Shown here one piece after another: positions 11,271 through 50,325 of a DNA stretch of 64,000 bases. Both the position numbers and the translations under genes were made by a program. This stretch comes from Doris montereyensis (Eukaryota; Mollusca; Gastropoda; Nudibranchia; Dorididae). The notes beneath the pieces were generated by a model. That model was given only the letters and a program-made list of their open reading frames with translations. It did not search any database and was not told where the DNA came from. Position 1 is the first letter of the stretch. Every line of letters starts with the position of its first letter. The stretch lies in contig JAXRKP010001388.1 of assembly GCA_037039925.1 (NCBI GenBank), forward strand, positions 1 through 64,000, in the 5' to 3' direction.

Positions 11271-12130
11271 GACCAACAAGTAGGGCCTGTCAACAATCCA
11301 CTCACATGTAGTATGTAGTTATCTCAAGGTTTGTTGTTTCTTTTGGAGTTACCATGATCCACCATATGCAATGATCTCAGGATAAATTAAGAGGAAACAG
11401 CAAGATGAAAGAATGACAATCGAAAGAATAAAAGAACAGAAGTAGCACTTACCAGTAGCACCGGCCAACTGCCCACGGTGACAAGTAAAATGAAAGATAG
11501 GTGAATAGCAATGAAGTGAAATGAAAGAAGGACCTATCACGCAATACAGTAAAAAACAAAAAAAAGGATTTATACATGCTTGAATAGTTTTATTCAATTC
11601 AACAGAGAACAGATCAAGTTCATTAATTATATGATTGACAAAAAACACCAGCTAAAACGAAAAGACAAATGAAAAATACAACTTTGGGTTAACAACATCA
11701 TGAATAGTCCATCAGCAATATGTGTTTCCACAATCTATAGCTAGTCAACAATATAAAAATATATTGTACCGCCTTTTAGAGTCCCATGGTGTGCACACAC
11801 ACATGAGCATAGCTTAGAGGAAACATTTTATGGTCAACTAAAAGTCTGTCTAAAATAAGAAACAGAGACAAGCAAAAATAAGAACATGCAGAAATCTGAC
11901 AAGCCCCCCCCCCCCAACAAACAATAAAAAACAAAATAAAAAAGGAACAACCAAAACATACTTCAGACAACAAAAAGAAATCAACCCCATGAAATGTTCA
12001 CGTTCACAAAAGAGGTAAGATTTTGTTCTGAATATATGTAAATTTGTAGGACAGTAGGAGAGAGTCAGGGGGGAAATCCCAGCAAACTAAATAAAATCAC
12101 TTATGTGTACTTGTATTGAATTTTGTCATA
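11271..12130. other. Non-coding stretch with one SINE-like repeat
   Basis: Contains the short dispersed repeat at 11345-11480 and a C run at about 11904-11914. No gene or other element was recognised. Confidence 0.4.
11345..11480. repeat. SINE-like dispersed repeat, copy 1
   Basis: Short repeat with the conserved blocks CCACCATATGCAATGATCTC, TTAAGAGGAAACAGCAAGA and CAGTAGCACCGGCCAACTGC. Related copies lie at 13165-13300, 30930-31015, 31745-31875, 35425-35545 and 39430-39570, all in the same orientation. The ~130-bp size suggests a SINE or a short non-autonomous element. No RNA polymerase III box was identified inside it. Confidence 0.7.
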
Positions 12131-12139
12131 AAATATATC

Positions 12140-12260
12140 ACACTGCATCAATATAAATGCAAGCAAGAAATAAATATGAAATGGGGGAAAAATGTATCAT
12201 TCAAAATTGGAAACAGACAGCTGTAAAAGACTGACGTTAACTTCACCAGAGGATCCATCA
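12140..12260 (+). repeat. Dispersed repeat shared with 30605-30745
   Basis: The segment around CTGCATCAATATAAATGCAA and TTATTCAAAATTGG recurs at 30605-30745, ending in each case with AGGATCCAT(C/A)AACAA. At 30697-30800 the end part is itself duplicated in tandem. It overlaps the start of the LINE fragment here, so it may be an upstream LINE segment. Confidence 0.55.
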
Positions 12261-12885
12261 ACAACACATACCAATCGCCAACTATCATGTTTTTTAAAAA
12301 CCTTAGTGTTTGGTTAGACTCAATGGATGTGTCTAGGTGCTCTTTGCAAACCATTACATTTGGAAATCAAAAGAATTGCATCTATCCGCCCCTTCATTTC
12401 CATCGAAGCCTGTAAGAAACTTGTTTCATCTTTGCTCTTCTCAAAACTTGATTACAGCAACTCCCTCCTATGTGGCCTACCAGAAAATAAAATCCACCGT
12501 TTGCAGGTTGTTCAAAACGATGCAGGCTCACAATGGAAAAGCGCAAATTGGAAGGAGTAAGTCCCATTTTAAAAGAACTCCATTGGCTTCTAGTTTCCAA
12601 AAGAATTTCTTTCAAAATTAACTTTTGTTTTCGAAACTCACCGTGGCTTCTTCCTCCTACAAAGTCCATCTTTTGGAAATCTATATACCCGATCGCAAAC
12701 CCACTCGCAACAAGACAAAACTGAGTGTTCCTTGAACTTAAAAGCGAGCAGTCTGGATCCTTCTCCCACTTTGCAGCTTGAAACGACTTGCCTTTGGTTT
12801 TCAGAGACTCTTGAGGTATTTAAAAAGAATTTAAAGACATCCAAAACGAAAACCCTACAACCATGCTCTGGGAGCAGGGATAATA
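12190..12885 (+). mobile_element. L2/CR1-like LINE reverse-transcriptase 3' fragment
   Basis: Plus-strand fragment of the thumb/C-terminal part of a CR1/L2-type reverse transcriptase. Visible blocks are LSVWLDSMD (about 12303-12330), KRIASIRPFISIEACKKL (about 12370-12425), SKLDYSNSLLCGLPENK (12440-12490) and ILKELHWLLVSKRISFKI (about 12565-12620). Frameshifts occur near 12330, 12520 and 12680. It is 5'-truncated and inactive. Confidence 0.75.
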
Positions 12886-13164
12886 GAAAGGAAAAGAAAA
12901 TTATTTTTTTTTACCACTAAACCAATATTAAGAATGCACATATATATAAAAATTAATCCTCTAAAGACTGAATTCATTTGTACTTTCCTGAGGTGATGAC
13001 AGGTTGAAAAATTCTATAGATAATGAGCAGCTATAAGAGAATATTGTTTTCTGTAACATAGGAATGATATGTGAGCATATAAATTGTGGGGGTAAATCCC
13101 CCTTCACCTCTCAACTTAGAAACTAACCACTTATTGATTGCTGGAATTTTGTTTTTGTTTCTTT

Positions 13165-13300
13165 GAAATTTACCCCGTCCATCATTGCGGTGATCTCAGG
13201 GTGAATTAAGAGGAACTGCGAGATGAAAGACAAGAGAAAAAGAAGGAAAGGAAAAGAAGTAAGACCTACCAACAGTGCCCGCCAACCGCTCACATTGCTG
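13165..13300. repeat. SINE-like dispersed repeat, copy 2
   Basis: Contains CCATCATTGCGGTGATCTCA, GGGTGAATTAAGAGGAA, a purine-rich middle and CCCGCCAACCGC. It matches the copies at 11345 and 31745 over ~130 bp with substitutions and small gaps. Confidence 0.7.
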
Positions 13301-13870
13301 GAATAACCCACATACAAGACAAAAACAAAAATAAGTACAACGATGGTTCTGAAAGAACAGTTTGTTGTCAAATCACAAATGTAGAATGTCTGTTAAATGA
13401 TGAAATAAATTTCTATCTATGCCTCAAGGTGTAAATCAAGATTTTAATCTACATTATCTCGGATCACAAAAACATAAATGAAAAAAATAATAATCCATAG
13501 ATAAAAATCAAAAGTATCTGTTTAAGAAGAAATTAAATAAATATCTATTTGAAAAGCAAAAGTAAAATAAATGATACCAAAGAAGAGAATTTAGAAACCA
13601 AGCAATTACAACATAAATGCAGAATGCTGATTTGTGGAAAATTCAATAGGACAAAAAAAGAAAAATTCACAGAACTAATTATACGTTTCATTTGAACAAT
13701 CAACTGGTAGATTCAACACTTGACCTGGAGAAGAAAATAAAGAAAAGAGATCAGAATAAAGTAAGATGCTGCAAAAGGAAAATTATAAAAGTGAAAATAA
13801 AGCAAAGATGAAATAAAAGGCTAAACACCCTTAAAACAACTGCAGAAATCTCAAAATATCTTTACACATA
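13301..13870. other. AT-rich stretch without recognised features
   Basis: A-rich sequence with no open frame of note and no repeat partner that I could find in the window. Confidence 0.4.
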
Positions 13871-13879
13871 AAACCTTCA

Positions 13880-14830
13880 TAGATCTAGTAATAATACTAA
13901 TAATAATACAATTATAGAGTGCCTGACATCCACCAAAAGTGCTCAATGGTGCTGTACAATCAAAAGCACAAAAAGATTTAAAAATCAAAACAATTTTCAA
14001 ATCCAATCAAACAAACCGCGGATCCTCACAATAAAAGCACACGCAACAGTAATAAACAAACTTTTCACTTCATGGTGAATCCAGTGTCAGTAAAATTAGA
14101 TCTGAACAACTCTGTCTTTAAACGTTTCCTAAAAATGTCGACAGATGGGGAAGACTATATATATATAAAAAGATAAATTGTTCTAGAAGCACGTTTACAC
14201 TTAAACTTTCATCACTAAAATACTTTACATTAAAAGAACATCATTTGATCTTAAAATTCTGCTTTGTTTGTACGGGACACCAAGTTCCTGTAAATAATAG
14301 GGTTAAACCATGAAGGCAGCTATAAGCATGACAGAGTATCTTAAAATCTATCGTAACAGGTAGCCAGTGAAGTTTTTTAAGGATAACTTTTTCGATTGGG
14401 TGGTTAATCTTGCAGCTTCATTTTGCATTCTGTCTATCATAAATTTTGCAACACCAACCAAAAAGGACATTACAATAATCTAGTCGACTGAGAATAAAAG
14501 CTGACACTAAATTTTTTGTCGTCTCCTCATCCAAAATATGTCTACTAACTACCTAATTCTTTAAAGTGAAGATTGCAAGCCTGAATAGTCTTGGTGACGT
14601 GATCTTATAAACTTAATCCACAGTTTAAAAATACTCCTACATTTCTGACACATTTGGAAGATGCATTGATGACAGTCCCACAAAGACTAAACTTCTGGAT
14701 TGTTATATTACTTTTGAATTTTTTTCTTTGAAAATGGATAGTTCAGTTTTATCCTCATTGAACTTGAGTTTATAACAAGTCGTCCAGTTTTTGACAGCTT
14801 TCAGGTTTTTGGCAGGATTTTTAATTTTAC
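13880..14830 (-). mobile_element. L2/CR1-like LINE fragment, antisense, degenerate
   Basis: Read on the minus strand this gives worn blocks of the reverse-transcriptase C-terminal half: LKFNEDKTELSIF (about 14770-14730), CVRNVGVFL (about 14655-14630), a SRLDYCN block (about 14485) and LKKLHWLPV (about 14380). The end near 13880-13930 has the AATAATAATACAATTATAG tail style of CR1/L2 elements, with GCACTTTTGGTGGATGTCAG-like sequence upstream. Frameshifts and stops are frequent. Confidence 0.7.
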
Positions 14831-15475
14831 CTGGAGTAACTTGTAAACAGCCACGGCATCTTTAACATGCACAGAAGGTTGGATCTGCACACTAAACCTC
14901 CTTTTATCATCCGTCTCCGATGGGACTAGGTGCTGATCCACCTACCTGCGGCGTAGATTTTGCTTGAAAAAAATCCAGAAAAGTTTTAAATCACTATCTT
15001 TTGGTTGAGAGGCCGACACCGTGCCTCTTGACTACCGAGTTCCCTACTACTTCAATAATTTGTACAGGATTACTGATATAAATGGGATAAGAGCTTATTT
15101 TTAGCATAACCTGATTCGACCAATCAGGGCCGATTGAGTAAGCGCGTAACACAAAGAAAGAGAGAGGGGTCCTCATGAGCTGGTTTTTCCCCGCTTACCA
15201 CCGGCTTTCGCGTCTGATCACTCTTATTTACTATGAGTATGAGAGTACATTGTATTACACATTCCCTATCACAACAAACATGATTGGAAAGGGCTTAAAT
15301 AGAGCTTTCCAATGGTGAAAGCCATATTATGTTAATATGTTGTATAGAGGAGAGGGGGCAAGGTGAACAGTACAGAAAATTAGCCAAATCTGCGTCTGGC
15401 CATGTGGTGAATGGAAAAATGGGGCGGTTTGGACTACTTACTAACTCTATTAGTTTGGTTCTTAAAATTTTCTAG
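14831..15475. other. Unassigned stretch
   Basis: No gene recognised. A minus-strand open stretch at 14994-15176 crosses a segment (about 15000-15055) with the look of a degraded tRNA-like sequence, but boxes A and B are not clear. Confidence 0.3.
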
Positions 15476-15478
15476 CAT

Positions 15479-15545
15479 CAGTGACCGAGTGGTTAGGCTG
15501 CCAAACTGGAGATCATGAGGTCCTGACGAATCCTGGCTTTTCCCC
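15479..15545 (+). repeat. tRNA-derived SINE head
   Basis: GTGACCGAGTGGTTAGGCTG resembles the D-arm/A-box region of tRNA genes. GTCCTGACGAATCC about 40 bases later sits where the B-box would be, but matches poorly. No full cloverleaf can be drawn, so this is a SINE head or tRNA pseudogene, not a working tRNA gene. Confidence 0.5.
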
Positions 15546-16955
15546 ATTCGACCCGGGTGCAAAATAGGTACAAGCACTCTTCCGAAAGATCACAATTAGT
15601 TGCCATTGACAAAGCATTTATGTTACAATCAAGGTGAAAAACGACAATAAATGACTCCGCTAATAAAAACAAACAAGAAAGTGAGATAGGTTCAAAAACA
15701 AGTGACAACGCCTCAAGAGTTTTGTGAAGAAAAGCAGGATGTTGCCTATGTTTCATGCTCGAGCCATGACTTTGGCTATTGCTTATCTGTGACATCTCAA
15801 ATAAGGAAGTTTTTGGGTAGGAAATAATATAGAGCCTGAAAACTATATTTAACAATTGTTTACCAATTAAAAAAGGAAAAATAAACTTTCATTCATTTAC
15901 TGTCAATCCTAACACACACTGGACGTTATTGTGCAAGTGCTTTAATTTCCCGCATCGCCCAGTATCGGATACCTGATATATATACAGTTCATTCTTTCCT
16001 ATTCTTCACATTGAGATTCGATACTGGTACCATAGAATTCACATAATATTGGTTCTCCTGTTAAGTAAATGCAGAAGAAACTGATATTAACCTCATTAGC
16101 TGATGATTCTGTGTCAGATCTAGTTCTGAACACCGATAGAATGACGTGTTGAACTACAACGAAAGTATTGATAGTGGCGAAAGTAGGCATGTCAGTGTGA
16201 TCTGCACTTGTCCTCAAATCTTGAGCATTTCATTAGCTTTATTTTGTAAATAAAACCAATTATTATCAATGAGGTGTTTCACTCCGACTGCCAATCTGTC
16301 CCATGATGCATTGCACGATTTCCCAGATCATGGTAACTCTTTTGCATGGCTGTTTTTTTACTAGTATCCTTGTATAGAACAGCAGAACAAGACGTAATCG
16401 CTGACTTCCAACACTTAAATATTATCTATCTAAACATGTAAATCAACAGATATTATGTAGATTTAGATCACAGCGTCGCAGTCTAACACAAAATTCCGGT
16501 ACTCATTTGTGGCTTTTGTGTAGTGCACCTTTTTGTCGAGTGAATATATTTTAAAAATTGAATAGGCTTTATCAGCAATTAGTGTCTTATTATAAAAAAT
16601 GGAACAGTCGTCAAACAAAGTTTAATTGCAAGAACAAAGATTCGTCTATCAGCCTGGTTTAAATTCAGTTAGGTTTTATCGTCAATTCTTGGGTTATGAA
16701 TTTGTTTTGAACCCCACCCACTTTTTCCAACATGACATACAGGTTTATTTATTTGTTCAGTGCTTCCTGTTTTTCCGACATGCATGTTCAAGTCAACCAC
16801 TTTCGACTACAGTATCAACGGTTTACCTTCTGTCTCTTGAATACATAAAGTTAATTACAATTATCTGTATGTTTAAAAACTTCTAGCGTACAAATGGTAT
16901 TGGGCAAATTCTATAATATCAGTCCATAGCTAGCTAACAAATAATAATACTCATA
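15546..16955. other. Unassigned stretch
   Basis: No recognisable gene. The longest open stretch (minus strand, 15493-15855) partly overlaps the tRNA-like SINE head and shows no domain. It is probably a chance frame. Confidence 0.35.
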
Positions 16956-16959
16956 CACA

Positions 16960-17330
16960 CACCCACACTCTTTCTCTCTTGCTCACACACACACACACCT
17001 ACACATGCTTAATATTGCAAATGGATACTCAGTACAAAAATAATATTAAGCATTTGAGGCTTTGATAATACTATTATTGTCGACTGAAAACAATGTATAT
17101 CCCAAGTACCATCGGTCTCTCTCTCTCTCTCTCCTTTTCTCGCTCTTTCTCTCTCACACACACACATGCGCACATACATACACTACACATGCACACATAC
17201 ACCTGGTTCGTATTGCCTAATGTGCGAATGGGTACTCAGTACGAATATAATATTATGCATAATATGAGTCAATTTTGATAATACTATTTTTTTCTCGATC
17301 GACAGCTAAACAATAAATATCGCATGTACG
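16960..17330. repeat. Diverged tandem duplication linked to AC/TC microsatellites
   Basis: Two related units, about 16960-17095 and 17110-17325. Each has an (AC)n/(TC)n stretch followed by a GGATACTCAGTAC or GGGTACTCAGTAC block, AATATAATATTA-type sequence and TTTTGATAATACTAT. Open frames here are repeat artefacts. Confidence 0.65.
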
Positions 17331-18853
17331 CAATTAATTTCAATTTTCCTAGACCAACTTCGAACTCTTCGTGCGTAATAATAAATGATGTCTTGGGTGT
17401 CATTTTTGCACACGATGGAAAAGTACTCTCACTTGGTGACCACACGCTTATGACATTCAGACTATTAAATATAGTGAAAACGGAACAGTATAATATGGTC
17501 ATTTAATTGGTATTTCCGCAACTGCCGACAGGCAAGGCTTGTGTGCCTTCTGACCTGTCGCTGACCTCGGCCAATATGACCTAACTGGTGGGCAAAGGAA
17601 ACTAAGAGGTATTGGTACGGATTTTCGACGCAGTGAGATATACATCATATAATAGTGGGAAAATAGTTGCTATGGCACCTTCGACATCCTATTATTATAC
17701 GTGTCATTTCATGACTTATTCGTGCCAGTGCCAGCCGAACGCTAGATCTACATATTCTTAAGTGCTTGCATTTTCACAATTTCACAAGTCCGACTATCTT
17801 GTGTTGCCATAGAATTTAATTAATAATTGAGATTTTTATATCACTCTTGTAAATAAATATGTTGTATTTCCCTGTGTTTAGATCTATTTATTTTAGGTTC
17901 TAGATCTGGATGAAGATGTTCTTCTGTCCAGTGAACGAATTGAAAGACATAGGACACGAAAAGAAAGAAAAAATTTGAACATGAAGTAAGGTCGAGACAT
18001 TTACTAATTTGTTAAGAATTTAAGAATTGGCCAGACTTCACAAATACACTAAATTACATTTTATGATTACGGATCAAATTGTAAAACTACAGGGCAGGGG
18101 AGCTAGCTTGTTTCTGGTATTCCCGATAAGACCACATGAGATTGGCCATGCTAACACTTTTGTGTCGCCACTTAGTCGCCGTGTTTCTTCAATGCAAAAT
18201 CCTAGATCTATAATACTTTCACATAGAATGTGAAACTGTGCATCAATGTAATGCAGTGCAAACAAAGAAAATATATAATACATAATATATTAATCTTGTT
18301 AGCGCCAGTCAATAAGTTATAAAAATAGGAACGCATAAACTGCTATGTGTAGATCTACTACTAGTACTGTATTATTTTTTAAATTTTCTTGTTATCGGTA
18401 TTGGTGGTCATCCTGTTCCTTCTCTTATTATAATAATCATCACCACAAATGTTAGCATTATTATTTACAGTATTGGAATGATTATTAACAAGAGTAGACA
18501 TGGTAGCAGTAGTTATGCTGCTTTTGTAACATTATTATTTGTGAATAATGACGTGGGGTACTCACTGCCCTCGCATTTTACTTTAATTAAATAAGGGCTT
18601 CAGGCTCCACACAAAAGAGTTATCACCGGTCTGTTTCTGAAACAAAGGCAGATAATGTTGTGCGCTAAACACCCCATTCAACTGGAAATATATATTATTA
18701 AACTTGTTTATAGAATTATTTGAAGTGATTATGTCCTCAACCTTCTTGGCTGTCGAGATTTTTGTGAGTGTGGTTGAAAAGTTTCCAAGAGTTATTGTCC
18801 TTACCTTGGGATAATATCAGTGTACTTGACATATGGCCCTTGTAAATTAAGGG
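17331..18853. other. Mostly unassigned; downstream flank of CTH
   Basis: Apart from the candidate exon at 17897-17985 and a small hairpin at 17526-17560, no feature was recognised. The last ~150 bases would contain the CTH 3'-UTR. I did not find a convincing polyadenylation site to fix the transcript end. Confidence 0.35.
17897..17985 (+). CDS. Candidate internal exon of unknown gene
   Basis: An 89-bp open segment lies between a pyrimidine-rich TTTATTTATTTTAG acceptor and an AA|GTAAGG donor. In one frame it reads VLDLDEDVLLSSERIER, then a basic RHRTRKERKN tail, an acidic-then-basic composition typical of real proteins. No neighbouring exon was identified on the same strand. Terminal CTH sequence lies about 870 bases away on the other strand. 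It may be a chance match to splice signals. Confidence 0.25.
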
Positions 18854-46035
<27,182 letters not shown>

Positions 46036-46583
46036 CTAGACGTGGACAATTTCATAATTACGTAGTACATACATATAGACAAGTATGTTAACAAAAGACG
46101 AATGACAAGTAATGGAGCAAAATGAATTATACCACGTTTTGCTTCTTTCTTCAACTCAATGAAAATAATTTTTATTAACTTATGTTTCCACTACAAACAT
46201 TGATGCTGAGATGTTGGTTTGGAATATTCACCATTTTATCCATAAAAATGAGTAACGTTCACATGGAACCTTTAACTTTCAACTTTCTGTGTGGTATCCA
46301 ATTTGAAGGTGGTTGGCTTTATATGATACATACAGATAAATCTATAAAAACACCCGGCTACATCCTGCATTATGATGGGCAAAAGCTATATCCTGCATTT
46401 TTAGAATTTTAGTGGACCCATGGGTGCCAGCACCCAAAGTCACTGCATAGGCATACATCGCACCTATTGTACAATGTAATTCAAACCTGCCCCCTCTAAA
46501 TTTAAAAAATCAGGATCCTAGAGAAAAAATTAGGATACATGAACAATTTCAGGTATAAAGTCAGCCGGTCGCCTAATCTTGAA
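46036..46583. other. CTH intron, unassigned
   Basis: Upstream (in CTH orientation) of the most 5' exon found. No additional CTH exon was recognised here. Confidence 0.4.
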
Positions 46584-47706
46584 CTTTCTTTCTTTATCAG
46601 CTCCCATGCTACCTTCCAGTATATGGGTTTTAGATGCCCGAAATGATCTTTCTCCAGGCTGCCCTGTACTGGCATTTTCTGTTTCCTTCCGTGAAAGTTA
46701 AATTTCCTTGCGTTAATGCCTCTTTTATATCTTCTTCCCACTTTCTCCGAGGTCTGCCTTTTGGTATTTCAACTTGAGTTTTAGCACCGTATATTGATTT
46801 AGCTATTCTATTGTCATTCATTCTGTTAACATGCCCAAAACCATCTCAGTTGATTCATTTCTATCTTAGTTTTTATGCTATCTGCTTTGGTTTGATCTCT
46901 TATTGTTGTGTTTCTGATTTTGTCTTTTAGCTTTCCCTACTATTTTTCTTAGATATTTTATTTCGGCTGCCTGCACTCTACTGTATTCCCTACTGTCTAA
47001 GGTCCAGGTTTCCCTGCCATAGAGGAGAGTATGACAATAAACTGTGTTGTATACTGCCATTTTGGTTTTTGTTGACAATTCTTGTTTACCTACAAATGCC
47101 TTTCCTAGATGGTTATATATTGCTCCTCTTAGTTTTCCCTCTGAGTTAATCATTACTCCTAAGTAATTGTAGCTTTGAACTTGTTCTAAATTCTCCCTGC
47201 CTAATTTAAGATTTTGTGTTTTAGCTTCCTAGTTACTAGTATTGTTTTGGTTTTCTTTTGCATTTACTCTCATTCCTCTTTTATTTAATTCATTATGTTG
47301 ATATTTGACTGGAGGTCCCTTTCTGATTTTCCAAACAGAACAAAATCATCAGCAAATGAAAGCATTGATACATTTGCTGGTTTGAGCTTCCACATACCTA
47401 CATTCATTTTCTTCATTTTTTGGGGATGCCTTTGCGACTAAATCTATAAATGTGATAAACAAAAAGAGGACTTAGGATACAACCTTGTCTTACATCAAAT
47501 TCTTCAGATACATTTCCAGCTACTCTCACTGCACATGTTGGTTTATTGTAAAACTTTTAATGGCTTCCATTAAATTTTGCTCTACGTTGTGTTCTTTTAA
47601 GGAATGTCATAGTTCGTCCCTCAGTGTTAAATGCCTTTTCTAAGTCAATAAAACACAGGTGCGAGTCAATGTTTCTCTCAAGGAATTTTCCTATTCTTTG
47701 TCTAAC
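46584..47706 (-). mobile_element. Family A LINE, 5'-truncated 3' third
   Basis: Antisense copy from the TTTCTTTCTTTATCAG tail (46584) to within the reverse transcriptase (about 47706). Open stretch 47153-46878 shows SNYLG-type sequence, AIYNHLGKAFVGKQELSTKT and LLYGRETWTLDSREYSRVQA. 46821-46630 shows IPKGRPRRKWEEDIKEALTQ and ends GI before a stop. In the palm, SFADD-region sequence lies near 47365. Several frameshifts. Confidence 0.85.
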
Positions 47707-48214
47707 TAGGTACCTCAAACTCTATTCTACTGAGTGGCAGAAAATACTGAGAATCACAGTTTCAGTACTTTTCAAATGACCCCTACTTTGTTAATTATCA
47801 TATTAATAAATAAAAAATATGTACGTCTTCATTTTTCTTTCTGGTTAATCATATAGTTTAATCGCTGGTTTTACTTTAAAAATGATGAAAAAACAATTTG
47901 AAAAGATATATGTGATCTTTAATTCGGTAGCCGGCCCCGCACAGTTACTACCTTCTCCGATAAAAATGCGAATATCTTCGCCGACGTTTGACATGATTTA
48001 AAAAACAGTGCGTAGTCGAATATCTGAGCTTTTAACCGATACCATACAACACAACAGATGTGACAGAAGCATGTGGGATACGACTAAGTTAAAGACTGAA
48101 TAGAAAAACATCGTCACTTTTTCGTCTTTTTCCTGGTTTGTGAGGCACCATATGAAAAAGTATTCATTTTTCTCTTTGTGGTGAAAATGTGACGAGTCAG
48201 CTGCCCGCTTCACC
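47707..48214. other. Unassigned; CpG-containing patch at 47930-48215
   Basis: The patch has more CG than its surroundings. On the minus strand an ATG at 47995 opens MSNVGEDIRIFIGEG, followed by a possible donor AAG|GTAGTA. This is a weak candidate first exon in divergent orientation to the ATG at 48215. Confidence 0.25.
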
Positions 48215-48349
48215 ATGGCCGACAGACCTCCTGAGCCGGTTGAGCCTACTGGTATGCCTCCCTCTGCAACCGATGCCGCTGACACCCCGCTTACTGCACC
48301 GTTGCTTCATGAAAGGAACATTCACTTACATAAGTGCACATATTTTCTC
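48215..48349 (+). CDS. Candidate first exon of unknown gene
   Basis: CACCATGG is an ideal vertebrate-type start context. The frame reads MADRPPEPVEPTG, then a PSATDAADTPLTAPL segment, proline/alanine-rich. It stops shortly before the TTAA-flanked element at 48352. A donor ACTG|GTATGC exists at 48250, but the true exon end is not known. It may be the start of the plus-strand gene ending at 58517. That link is speculative. Confidence 0.25.
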
Positions 48350-48351
48350 AT

Positions 48352-49095
48352 TTAAGGGGGCGTCCGGGTGAGCTGTAACAGCGTTTAGTAGAGTCTTGGG
48401 CTCATAATACCCATTTTCCAAATCCACTCTAGAATGCTACTTCAACATCTTTAGAATCGAGTACATCAGTTGATTTTTTTTATATAAAGCCTGAAAAGGT
48501 ACTAATTCTATGGCCAATTTTAATATGGCTGTATCATTCTGAAGAAAGTTGAATTTTCAAACCCGTTTTTCTCAAAAGATGTGATTTCTAGCATACAACG
48601 TTTTTAAAATCTTAAAATCTCAGAAAATATTCATGCCAGAGTGTTGAAATTTGGTACACAGCTAGACTAGTATTTGTTATTGGGAACTAGAGATTTTCAC
48701 TGGTTTATTTTGATTTTCATATCTTTTGTGCACCTTTAAAATCAAAATATTACAAAATTTATCAATAGTTATTTTTTAATAAAATACTGATTTTTTTAAG
48801 CACATTTAAAAACAGCTGAGATAAATTAAATATATCTTACTCCTTATTTAAGGGTTTAAAGAATATGTCTGAAAAAGAATTTCATTGCTAGCCCATATAC
48901 TTTTTGAGATTTTAAGATTTTAAATTTCGGCATCAAAATTCAACATGGCCGCCGTTATCATGGCAACCGAATAATTTTCACCAACATTTTTTACATTTAC
49001 ATAGTAACTTAGATGCAAGCAACACATTGGCAGGAAAAAATTAGCCAAAAATGCATTAGGGAAAAAAGTGAAAATTCAGTAGGACGCCCCCTTAA
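48352..49095. mobile_element. TTAA-flanked non-autonomous element (736 bp)
   Basis: TTAA (48352-48355 and 49092-49095) flanks perfect 10-bp inverted termini GGGGGCGTCC. A TTAA duplication is used by piggyBac and Kolobok. The G-run terminus suits Kolobok-like elements, but there is no transposase to decide. The interior includes AACATGGCCGCCGTTATCAT and GGCAACCG (48949-48976), resembling the module in the 1-kb repeat. Confidence 0.8.
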
Positions 49096-49751
49096 TAGTT
49101 ATTTTATTTGAATTGACTTGGATTCTGTTTTTCGTAAGTTCCCTGCAGGAACAGCCTTTCTTTCGCATTCTTCGATTTACTTGGGGAATTACTTATTGGA
49201 AGAATGCGTCTAGTCTAACGTGTTTTATTTAAATCAATGTAACTTATCAGCAGTTGGGAGAGATGCATGTAAAGCTCAAGCTTTATAATTTAAAAAAAAA
49301 GATCTAACTAGATCTCTAGCCTATTATTTACTATTAATTCTTTTTAATTTTAATTAATCACATCTCTTTTGCATCTTCCCATTCCCGTCTTTCTTTAGAT
49401 GAAGTTGTGACTACACAAACTTGTACCCAAGACAAAGACTGTCTCGGAGAGTTGGGTATATTTCCTCCTCGACTCTTGCACCAAACTTCCACAAGATGAG
49501 ACCCTATCACTGCTTCAAGAAGTATGATTTTCAAGCCCTGTCTCTCCCCACTCGCTGCGCTGAACCTCAATCGTCTCCATCTCACCAATAGGTAGTTTGT
49601 AGATAATGTCCTTCAGTAATTCATGATATTGTAAGATCCGGCACTCGGTGCACATTTTAATTTTAGCTAGGGATGCTTTTTTATAATTATAAACAATACT
49701 TTAATTTTTCTCACAATGATCATGAAAAATCATCAATTGATTTTTAATATA
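49096..49751. other. Unassigned stretch
   Basis: A minus-strand open stretch (49588-49358, MVRWRRLRFSAASGERQG...) and a plus-strand segment after an AG at 49398 both lack recognisable domains. No confident gene. Confidence 0.3.
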
Positions 49752-50325
49752 TATGAGCCATTCTCAAAAGGTCGTGGTAGGCCCGACAAGCCAATTCAAA
49801 GTACTTTTTTCTATCTTTAAAATTTGTTTCTGAATAAAAAGTGATGTGCATCGTGTGACATACATATTGATGAGATAATAAACACAGTTTGGTACAATTA
49901 CAAGTTTACAATATAAAACTGTATATAATTTTCCATTGTTTCCATGACATTTTTCGCAACAACAAAAACGGCACACAAAATATGAGTGTTCATGTGTGGT
50001 TATTTCTAATGTGCCGTTTCTCTCTACAAAACCTATACATTTTTGAACAAAGATGGTTGAATTGTACCCTTTTATGCCACAAACTGAACTAATAAACAAC
50101 ACGATAAGTTTTAAACTCATCAATAAGTGGCTCTTCTGTACGTTATTATTTGTGTCACCAAGAGACCAATTTTTAGCAGGGCATGTCTGCAGTGATATAA
50201 ACCAAATTAGCTTTCCAATACTTGTACACGATGTATGCATTAAATATGATGTGCTTCTGTTAATTCAGACTGAATTCAAACGTTATTGGGAGAGTAAGAG
50301 CCTTTTAAAGAAACTACTTCATTTT

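Noticed and set aside
15479..15545. A functional tRNA gene
   Set aside because: The A-box-like part is good but the B-box is poor and no acceptor stem pairs. Called SINE head instead.
49764..50240. A 158-codon minus-strand ORF at the left end of the same transposon
   Set aside because: It overlaps the inverted terminus and the plus-strand ORF, and no domain is visible.
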